From Carya illinoinensis (lineage: Eukaryota > Streptophyta > Magnoliopsida > Fagales > Juglandaceae), in NCBI RefSeq assembly GCF_018687715.1, contig NC_056758.1:25889001-25953000 (forward strand): a stretch of 64,000 nt of DNA. Reading direction: 5' to 3'. Position 1 is the stretch's first letter, and the number at the start of each line of letters is the position of its first letter. A program made the translations under genes and the position numbers. Positions 22,787-31,257 of this stretch are shown here, one piece after another. Below the pieces are notes generated by a model. That model saw nothing but the letters and a program-made list of their open reading frames with translations, did no database searches and was not told the DNA's origin.

Positions 22787-25700
22787 TTTTTTTTTTTTTT
22801 TTAAAGGATCAATTGCATCCGATTAGAGTAAATGCTGGATACATGGAGGGTAGTCCTCTAGAAGTATACAATCATCTGAGCAAGTCAGAGCATATTTTGC
22901 TAAAGCATGGGCAATTACATTGAATTCCCTAGGGATATGTTGGATAGACCAGTCCTGGACCTTTGATAATAAAGATTTGATGTCTCTAATCACCATATCA
23001 GTGGAGCTCCAATTTTCATCTTTGTGTTGAACAGCCTAAACCACGACAAGAGAATCTCCTTCTAATATGATGTGGTGTAGTCCCAGTTTAGCACACAAAA
23101 TAGTTGCTCTTAGTACTGCTACTGCTTCCCCTAGCTTTGGATTAGGAGTCCATGGAATAGAGGAGCATAAAGAAGCTATAACAGTTCCATCCAAATCTCT
23201 GATAATCACACCAATACCTACTCTTGAGTTGCCTTTATCAATGGCTACATCCCAATTAGCTTTGAAAAAGGTTGATGGAGGAGTAGACCATTGAGTACTA
23301 GGTGTCACCTAGGTCTTAGCCTGTTTTTCTCCATTCTCTAACCATAGGCCAATGACTGTCAACTCTGTATGGACCTGCTTTGACGCTTGAGAAGCGGAGT
23401 GAAAATGCTTTTAAAAAATCCAAGTATTCCTTCTATGCCATATTGCCTTTGCAGTGACTGCTATTTCTGTGAGTTCCAGGGGGGACAGTTGGTTCCAAAA
23501 GGGCATTAAGATCCCTTTAAATGAACCATTTAGTATATCCAATTTCTGTATCATTCTTGAGCTCCATGACCATACATCTTGGGCTGCTACACAAGTCCAG
23601 AGGGCATGAGAAACTGATTCAGGGTTCCTGAAACAAATTGGACATAGTGGGGACTCCACCACCTTTCTCTTGTGCAAATTCAAATTAGTAGCAAGGGATT
23701 CCTTTGCTGCTCTCCATAGGAAGGACTTAGTGGCTTGGGGAGCCTGGATAACCTAGATTTTGTTCCAGAAGCTTGAAGTGTAGTGTTGTCTTAAGGATTG
23801 TCCCTTTTTGTCTTCCTTTATGATGCCTTGTAGGTGATAGGCACTTCTCACTAAGAATATTCTATTGCCTGAGCATCTCCATGTCAGAACATCTTGACTC
23901 CTATAGGGGCTAAGTGTCATCTTGCTGATTAAGCTAGCCTCAGATTCTAAAAAAATGGCTTGAATGAGGGGTAGATCCCACTGCATAGTATCTCGATTGA
24001 TAAGGTCAGAGACAGTTGCCTCAGCAGCTAGGGTGTTGATAGGAGATTGCACTCTATAAGTGAAAGGGCATGAAAGCCACTTGTCCTGCCATATTTGAAT
24101 TTTTTGTCCATCTCCTACTCTCCATAATAGTCCCTCCAAGAGTATTAGCCTTGCTGAGAGGAAGCTCCTCCATAAAAATGAGTCATTAGCTCTTGGTTTG
24201 ACTGAGAGGAAGTTTGAGCTCAGAAAATATTTGGCCTTGAGTATCTGAGCAGCAAGAGAGGAAGGATTTTGGATGATCCTCCACCCTTGTTTAGCCAATA
24301 ATGCTAGATTAAAGAATTCAAAGTCTCTAAAGCCTAAGCCTCCTTTATCATTGGGTTTTGAAAGTGCCTGCCAACTTAGCCAATGTATCTTAGATCAGTT
24401 GTCTTTCTGACCCCGCCAAAAGGACTGCAGTAACTAGTTGAGACTCTTGAGAATTGACTTGGGAAGTTTAAATATGTCCATGCTATAAGTGGAAATTGAT
24501 TGCAGAACAAATTTCAACAAGGTCTCTTTCCCAGCTTGAGATAATACATTAGTCTTCCAACTTGCCATTTTAGTCTTAACTTTGTCCAACACTGAACTGA
24601 AAGCTTTAAGATTTTGTCTTCCCACATAGGATGGTAACCACAAGTAGTTATCAAAAGGGCTAGAGGCTTTAATCCTTGCTTGTTGGAGGATGGTTTGTTG
24701 AACCTCTAGCTTGGTATTGCTACTAAAAAGGATAGAGGTTTTGTCAAGATTAAGTCTTTGGCCAGTAACTTGTTCATAATTGCTGAGGACTTGCTATAAT
24801 CTATTCCATTCTGTTGGGTTTGATTTGCAAAAAACCAGACTGTCATTTGCAAATAATAGGCGAGTCACATGTAGGCCCCCTCGAGTAACTGGGATTTCAA
24901 AAATTAGGCCCTGCAGTTCAGCTTGGTTAACGCTATGACTCAAGAATTTAGAACAAATAATGAAGAGGTAGGGAGAGAGAGGATCTCCCTGCCTGATAAC
25001 TCTAGAAGGTGAGAAAGGCTCTTGAGGGATGCCATTGATTAGTAGTGAGTAGCTAACAGTAGAAACACACTCCATCATCAAATCTACCCATGTAGCAGCA
25101 AAACCCATCTGTATCATTACTTTTTGCAAGAAGTCCCACTCCACACGGTCATAGGCCTTACTCATGTCTAGTTTTAAGGTCATAAAACCATTAAGTTTCC
25201 CTTTTAATCTAGTTTGCATAGAGTGCAACAGTTCATATGCAAAAATCACATTATCTGAAATTAATCTCCCTGGAACAAAAGCACTTTGAGTTGGGGAAAT
25301 AAGGTTGGGCAGGATGAGTTTGAACCTATTTGCAATTGCTTTGGAAATGATCTTGTATAATACATTGCATAGGCTGACGGGTCTATAGTCTGTAACAGAC
25401 TGGGGGAATTTCTTCTTGGGAATTAGAGATATAAAGGTTTGATTGAGATCACTAAGTCCCTTTCTACTATTGAGTGCTTCAAGAGCTGTTTCTATTACCT
25501 CCTTACTAATTATGGCCCAATGTTGGTGATAGAATACTGCTGGGAAACCATCTGGACCAGGAGATCCCAGAGAATTCGTGTCTTTGATGGTTGTAACCAC
25601 TTCTTCTTTAGGGAAACCACCAGATAGTAAGGCACTCATCTCTTCACTGACTAAAGGCTAGAAGGACTGTAATGCAGCTTGTATATTCCTTGGATTTGAG

Positions 25701-26322
25701 GTGATAAACAGGTTTTGGTAAAAGGATTGGAAGGTTCTGGCAACATCTTCTTGACTAGAGGCTAAGACACCTTCGTCACTAGCAACCTTCTTGATAGAGT
25801 TCACTTGTTTTCTATGAGTAGTACACTTGTTGAAGAATTTGGTGTTTCTATCACCATCCTTAAGCCACCTTTGTTTAGCTCTTTGTCTCCACTTCAGCTC
25901 TTTCTCTTCAAGGAGCAAATCTACTTCTCTTTGAATGGATTTAATCTGACTACTATATTGGCCTAGATTAGAGTCTTGGAGCTGTCTTAGTCTTTCTCTT
26001 TTTTGGTTAAAGCGCCTCTTCTGATTCCTAAAAGCCTCCTTGCTCCAGAACTTGAGCTTGTCTCTGCACACTTCCAAGCCTTTTTGAGTATTTGTAATCT
26101 TTGATCCCTTAGAATTATCTTGTTGCCATGCAACTTGCACAAGCTGAAGACATTCCTCTCTTTTGCCCCATGCAACTTCATACCTGAAAATCTTCTATTT
26201 AGGGACTTCTTCTTGGGCAGGATTCATGCACTAGATTAAAAGGGGATTGTGCTCAGAGCACTGGCCTGGCAGCACAAAGGCCTAATTAATAGCATATAGG
26301 TTTAGCCATTTCTCATTTATCA
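22787..26322 (-). mobile_element. 5'-truncated L1-type LINE
   Basis: A poly-T run at 22787-22802 is the element's poly(A) tail read from the other strand. A 13-bp imperfect duplication flanks the whole unit. It begins (at 26322) inside the end of the endonuclease domain, so ORF1 and most of the endonuclease are missing, as is usual when target-primed reverse transcription stops early. Confidence 0.9.
22803..26320 (-). pseudogene. LINE ORF2: endonuclease end, reverse transcriptase, zinc finger, RNase H
   Basis: ORF2 copies the element's RNA into DNA at the target. Read on the minus strand: an endonuclease C-terminus (SEHNPLL, FRYEVAW) at 26310-26150; a linker at 26140-25658 with WLKDGDRNTKFFN; the reverse transcriptase at 25639-24794 with GPDGFPAVFY, LIPKK, SLCNVLYKIISK, LKLDMSKAYDRVEW and RQGDPLSPYLF; its thumb at 24643-23753; a zf-RVT zinc finger at 23683-23411 (CPICFRNPESVSHALWTC); and RNase H from 23308 to about 22805 (NWDVAIDKG, EGDS). 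The catalytic FADD motif reads FAND, with the Asn codon at 24845-24847. Stops and shifts separate the pieces. It is non-functional. Confidence 0.92.
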
Positions 26323-26335
26323 GGTGCTGCTGTTG
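26323..26335 (+). repeat. LINE target-site duplication, right copy
   Basis: GGTGCTGCTGTTG, pairing with 22774-22786. Confidence 0.8.
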
Positions 26336-27289
26336 TTGTTTCACTTTTTCTCACTTCGCTTGTTGATAATTTTTTGTAATTCCACTATTCCTTTATTTGT
26401 TCTCTACTTTCTAGTACGTTTTCTTCTTTTTCATATGAAAAATTCTTATTCGATTTGTTTGGTAACAATGTTATTATATGTTATGATTGTCATTATTTTA
26501 GTTCTTTCAATATATTTGTGATCATTCTAATAATAAGAAATCGATAAAATAAATATGTATCGTATTTTTGTTATAAATTTTTTACCAACAACAAATTACT
26601 AAAGTTGCTGAGAATTGATATTTTGTAATATTATTAAACAAATATTAATACAGGTATTTACAATTAAAAAAACCCAGTTATTAAAAGAAAGTCATTTCAA
26701 AAAACCCAGTTAATTTTAAACTTACTAATTAATTTATATCAATGATATGTTATCATCTTTTGTTCATAAAAGTATATGAACATGTAAGTGGTGATTATAA
26801 TAATTCTATATTTTTTATATGTGAATCTAAAGTTTTATTTTCAAATAATTTAATCTTATATTAGTTTATTTAATATATTCTCTAGGGATTTGTTCCAACT
26901 TAATTTTTTTTCTTCTTCTTTCTATATAAATGCCTGTAATATTGTTTATATACTATATAATTTCCATATATATATCCATGTATAGCTATATGTTTAATAC
27001 ATTCTTAATTAAGAATTATTTCTTAATTCTTAATTAAGCTATATATTAGTACATTCTTAATTGAGCTATTTTGACATTTTATTCCTATTTTTATTCAATA
27101 GATACTAAAAAATATCTTCAATAGTTTAATTATCTTCATGAGGACCAATCCAATTCTAAAAGGAAGTAAGAATTTGCTTGGGGTAAAGTAAAACTTCATA
27201 ACTTCTTCAATCCATTCGTAACTCTATATTGGATACTTCACCCTAAGAAAGTGTAAAACTTGTTAATCTTTTCTTATAGTGTTTCAGTT
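26336..27289. other. Non-coding A+T-rich stretch before the Helitron frame
   Basis: No coding domain was recognised. It contains an imperfect TTCTTAATTAAGAATTA palindrome near 27003-27035. It may be the 5' part of the Helitron, but neither a 5' TC terminus nor its target A-T site could be picked out. Confidence 0.45.
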
Positions 27290-27291
27290 GT

Positions 27292-27514
27292 TTGATCTTC
27301 TTTTATCTTATAGGAAAAAAAGAACAACAATCCGTTCATTTTAGGCAAATATTACAGATGGTACCAATTGAGGCAAATTATTTACCATTTTTGTCATCCT
27401 ATAGATATTGTGGAACAAAAAGATTTCATTATGAACCAAATGGCTTCTGTTGTGCTGATGGAACAATATCGTTGGTTTCCAATCATATTTCTGACCAACT
27501 TTTATCAGTTGTTT
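27292..27514 (+). pseudogene. Helitron Rep/helicase, piece 1
   Basis: The stretch reads YLPFLSSYRYCGTKRFHYEPNG and continues FCCADGTISLVSN. This is the N-terminal Cys-rich segment of plant Helitron RepHel proteins (CxxCGAKRFxYExxGFCC type). RepHel nicks one strand and unwinds the element for rolling-circle transposition. The frame is cut at 27514 by the gypsy element and resumes at 36873. The sense start was not found. Confidence 0.82.
27510..27514 (+). repeat. Gypsy target-site duplication, left copy
   Basis: TGTTT, identical to 36873-36877. Confidence 0.88.
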
Positions 27515-29634
27515 TGTGATGACCCGCTTTTAAGTGTATTTTCGCTTAAATGGTTGTTTTTATTTTAATTAATATATTAGTTATTTATTTTAATTTATTT
27601 GCATTTTAAATTTAGTTTTTAATTTATTTGATGTTGTGTTTTATTTCTTTTAGTTGTTTTGTGGTTTTTAATCTCTTTTTGGCGGTTTAGTTTTGTTTTC
27701 CGGATGAGGATTAGATCTCCTCTTTTCCCTACATCTCTTTTCTTTTTTTTCCTTTCTTTTTCTTTTTCCTCTTTCTTTTTCCTTCTTCTTTTCTTTTTCC
27801 TTTCTTTTTCTTTTTTTTCTTTTTCTTTTTTCTCTCTTCTCTCTCCCCGATCGGTCCCCCCCGAGCTCTCTCTCTCTCCTCCCTCTCCCTCACGCCGAAC
27901 ACCTTCTCTCTACCGGCCCACCGCCATCCGGCCACCACTCGGCCCCCCATCAGTCCCATTTTCTTCCCCTCCCTCCGGCGCACCACCCCTCCAAAGCCCA
28001 CCCCCAACCGGCCGGCCGTTTGGCCGGAAAAGCTCCAAGAAGGGCGCACGGATTTTGCTCCGATCCGCCGTCGTCGCTCCACCTCCGGCCACCACTTCAT
28101 CACCGACTCCTTGCCGTCCTAACCCACCCATTTCCGGCCTCCAACGACCACCGGAACAGCTCCTACGAGCTTAGTTTCCGATTTGGGTTTTTCGGCCATT
28201 TTCCGGCGATTCCGCCGCCACCCACGGCCGTTCATCACTTCCAATAGCTTCACAACCATCCCTAGACCATACCTTATCAATCTCGTGTCCTAGTTTGTCC
28301 CCGTTCAAAAGTGGGTTTTTCAAACCCACGGCCACAGTGAATTTTCACTGTGACGTTGCTGTTTTTCCGCCGTTTGCAACGCCGCTTGTTTTCTAAAATT
28401 TCCATATAGCGCTGTAAGTATTTTCCAAACCCTATTTTCAGATTTAAATATATATCGCTCATACTATTTATTTATTGTTGTTGGCTGTTGATTCCGGACT
28501 GAGTCCGAGGAGTTTCGGGGGTCGGATGGATGGAGGACGGAGTTGTCTGTTTAATTGATTTATGTTGTTTGATTATTTTATTTTGCATTGTTATGGCATT
28601 GCATGGTGCATGCACGTGTGTTTGTGGAATTGTGTGAAAAGCCTGTGTTTTGGCGTGAGTGGTTTTACGGGTGCGTGTGTATCACGACCCCAAGCCGGGA
28701 TGGGGTATTATCCCGGTGGAGCTCCTCTGGTCACTCAGGAGCGGAATAAACTGAGTGATGTCCCCTGAGTTGTCGCTAGACGACGGGAGCAGGGGCTAGG
28801 GGTTGCTTGGCTACGAACGCGCCGGGCGCGGAACCGGGCATCGCCCTACGCACTGACTCCGTGGCCTTTCGCTGGTGAGGGCTAGAGGATGCTTGGCTAT
28901 GCACGCGCGGGGCGCGGAACTGGGCATCGCTTGTTAGGTGTCACACGCGCGGTGGTACTCTGCGGTGTGGCACTGGAGCCAGGGTGTGCGGATGATCCCT
29001 AGGGGAGGTCATGGTGCACGCGGTTAAAATTGGATAATGGTTTGAGAGGCCAAATGGGACTTTTGGCGTGGTATTGGGCCAAATAGACTTTTGGCGAGAT
29101 ATTGGGCCAAATGTGACTTTTGGCGTGTTAGTTGGAAAGGTTGTGTGTTTTTGGGCCAAATGAGTTTTTGGGCGTGTGTGGAAAACTTGGGTTTTATGGG
29201 CTTTGTGCATTGGGCATGTTTCATGCATCTTGTTTGAGTTTTATGTGTTTTTATCTGGTAGCATTTGGGTTTTACTTACCTGCGGTACCATTTTTGGTTC
29301 CGTAGCTTTTGGTGCAGAGTTAGAGGACGAAGAGGAGGAGGCTGAGCCCGAGGATGCGGCTCCGCCGGGTTGCTGATGCTATGTTTTATATTTGTTTAGA
29401 ACTGTATTTGTGTTTTGTGATATTTTATCTATGTACGTTTTAAACAGCTTGTATTACGTTAAGAAAAATTCTGGTACTTAGTTATGACTTTCGTTATCCG
29501 CTGCGTGTTCTTTCGTGCACATTTGTTGCCTTTGCACACACTTGGCACCCGTCGATAGGGTGGTGACCCGGGTTGTCACCATCCGGACGTCTCGATTTCC
29601 CCGTGTTCGGGCGTGGGGATTTGGGGGCGTCAAA
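27515..29634 (+). repeat. 5' LTR of the gypsy element
   Basis: It starts TGTGATGACCC. It ends GGGGGCGTCAAA, where the 3' LTR has GTCACA, so the last CA has mutated to AA. It contains a pyrimidine tract (27738-27865), a C-rich stretch, the CACTGTGACG block, the ACTGAGTGATGTCCCC block with hairpin remnant, two TGGGCCAAAT...TTTTGGCG repeats, and an acidic coding-like stretch ending at 29376. Frames here are not ordinary genes. Confidence 0.95.
29314..29376 (+). other. Acidic coding-like stretch inside the 5' LTR
   Basis: Following TTTTGGTGCAG, about 20 codons read AELEDEEEEAEPEDAAPPGC and then TGA. It is identical in the 3' LTR (36552-36614) and has an acidic counterpart in the solo LTR at 9151-9207. 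Confidence 0.4.
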
Positions 29635-29636
29635 GG

Positions 29637-29648
29637 TGGTATCAGAGC
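29637..29648 (+). other. Primer-binding site, initiator tRNA-Met
   Basis: TGGTATCAGAGC lies two bases after the LTR and is complementary to the 3' end of plant initiator tRNA-Met. This tRNA primes minus-strand DNA synthesis. Confidence 0.95.
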
Positions 29649-29914
29649 GATTTGGCTCTGGGTAAAACCACATGTCCCGTAGGTAGTACCAGAATGTTTT
29701 TAAAGTTGTGTTTTGAAAATTATGTTAAGTATGGTTGTTTTATTTGTTTTATTTGTTTGGGCTTGTTTGCTTGTTTTTATTTTATTTAGTTATGTTTTGG
29801 CATGCTGGTTTCTTTTGTTTCTTGTTGTGTAGTGCTGTTTTTGTTTTTGTTGGTTTTATGATGGTTTTATTTGTTTTCTTAAAGGAGGGTCAAGAGTGGT
29901 GTTGTGACAGGAAT

Positions 29915-31171
29915 ATGGGGAGGCCAGGGAGACCAAGGAAAAATACTCAGGAGCCACGGGACAATACCTCCAGGGATGACTCCATAGCCGAAGCAATTCG
30001 GCAGATGACGGAGTTTATGCAACAGAGTGCGAGGTCTCAACAGGCAGGGCCTTGGCCACCACAAGGGGGTCCTTGGCCACCATCGGGAGGGCCTTGTCCA
30101 CCATCAGGAGGGCCTTATCCACCGTCAGGAGAGCCTTGTCCGCAACAAGGAGGGTATTGGCCACAACCAGGAGGTCCCTGGCCGTATCAGGGAGGGCCTT
30201 GGATGTATCCAGGAGGGTCCAGTAGCATGGTGCAAGCCGGATGCACCTATGAGCGCTTCTTGGCGCATAGGACTCCACACTTCACTGGAAATGAGGATCC
30301 ACTTCAGGCTGGAAAATGGATCAAAGATCTGGAGAAGACTTTTGAGGTGTGTGGGTGCACTGAGGCACAGCAAGTACTTTACGCCAGCTATCTCTTGCAA
30401 GGTACCGCTTCTGATTGGTGGGATACCAAGAGGGTGCTGTTGGAATCTGAACTGGGATCTTTCGCTGCGGTGACCTGGCAGCGTTTCAAGAAGGAGTTCA
30501 ATGACCGCTTCTTTCCCACATCAATAAGGAAGCAAAAGGCAAGAGAGTTCTCCAATCTGGTCCAAGGGGGCGCGACAGTGGAGCTGTACGCCCGGAGGTT
30601 TATAGAACTTGAGCGGTTTGCTCCTCACCTTGTCGCCACTGAGGAGATGCGAGCAGATCGTTTCCAGGAGGGGCTGCGTCATGACATATGCCGTATGGTG
30701 GTCAGCCATCGGATATCCACTTTTCAGGAGTTAGTGGATGTGGCCACCCTTATAGAGCGGGAAAATAATCTGAGTATGGGCTCCCCTCCAGGGCAAAAGA
30801 GGCGGAGTTTTTCTGGTGAAGGAAGCAGCTCGGGTTCGCCTCAGAAGTTTGTTCAGCGGACCAGAACTCGACCTCAAGCATCCTCAAGTGTTCGCATGGG
30901 AGGACGTGTGCCTGTTTGTGGAGCTTGTAATAGAGCTCATGAGGGCGAGTGTCGGACGAGTAGTGGACCCCAGTGTTATCGGTGCGGCCAAGTGGGACAT
31001 ATTGCTCGGGATTGCCCCGTCAGAGTTCAAGGAAGCCGTGGAGGTAGACACGGTGGAAGAACCAACCCGAGACAAGCAGTACAAGCCCGGGTTTATGCTG
31101 TCACACCCGGAGAGGTGGATGATGAGGCACCAGCGACCCATGATGCTGGAGTAATCACAGGTATGGATTAA
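29915..31171 (+). CDS. Gag polyprotein of the gypsy element
   Basis: Gag builds the virus-like particle that packages element RNA. The open frame runs from 29735, but the natural start is probably the Met at 29915 (MGRPGRPRKN). The preceding 60 residues are hydrophobic, T-rich-encoded and unlike gag, and ATG 29915 follows a TGACAG acceptor-like site. A tract of eight heptapeptides (GPWPPQG type) lies at 30047-30214. Next is the retrotransposon gag core (WIKDLEKTFEVCGC, SDWWDTKR, WQRFKKEFNDRFFP, EYARRF-like, FQEGLR) and a CCHC knuckle CYRCGQVGHIARDC near 30972-31013. In the unspliced frame it ends after GVITGMD at 31171. Splicing at 31160/31258 would join it to pol. No internal stop is present. 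Confidence 0.92.
   Translation: MGRPGRPRKNTQEPRDNTSRDDSIAEAIRQMTEFMQQSARSQQAGPWPPQGGPWPPSGGPCPPSGGPYPPSGEPCPQQGGYWPQPGGPWPYQGGPWMYPGGSSSMVQAGCTYERFLAHRTPHFTGNEDPLQAGKWIKDLEKTFEVCGCTEAQQVLYASYLLQGTASDWWDTKRVLLESELGSFAAVTWQRFKKEFNDRFFPTSIRKQKAREFSNLVQGGATVELYARRFIELERFAPHLVATEEMRADRFQEGLRHDICRMVVSHRISTFQELVDVATLIERENNLSMGSPPGQKRRSFSGEGSSSGSPQKFVQRTRTRPQASSSVRMGGRVPVCGACNRAHEGECRTSSGPQCYRCGQVGHIARDCPVRVQGSRGGRHGGRTNPRQAVQARVYAVTPGEVDDEAPATHDAGVITGMD
30047..30214 (+). repeat. Eight tandem 21-bp units coding a heptapeptide
   Basis: The units vary around GGGCCTTGGCCACCATCAGG-A, encoding GP(W/C/Y)PP(S/Q)G. All eight are in the gag frame and contiguous, and they have diverged from one another. Confidence 0.93.
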
Positions 31172-31257
31172 TTTAATTTTTAAGTTGGATTTAATTTTTG
31201 GTGCATTTGGTTTCTTCGTTGTTTTTTTGGATTTCATGGGTTGTGTGTTTGGTTCAG
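31161..31257 (+). other. Putative intron joining gag to pol, 97 bp
   Basis: The donor is ACAG|GTATGG, the acceptor GGTTCAG|GA, and the T-rich interior is typical of plant introns. Removing 97 bases (1 mod 3) moves the gag frame exactly into the pol frame, giving ...GVITG followed by RLRLYEFYACTLFDSGAS. The interior contains the gag stop. Splicing itself has not been shown. Confidence 0.65.

Noticed and set aside
29735..29914. Hydrophobic extension of the gag frame
   Set aside because: T-rich leader, unlike any gag N-terminus. ATG 29915 gives the expected basic start.
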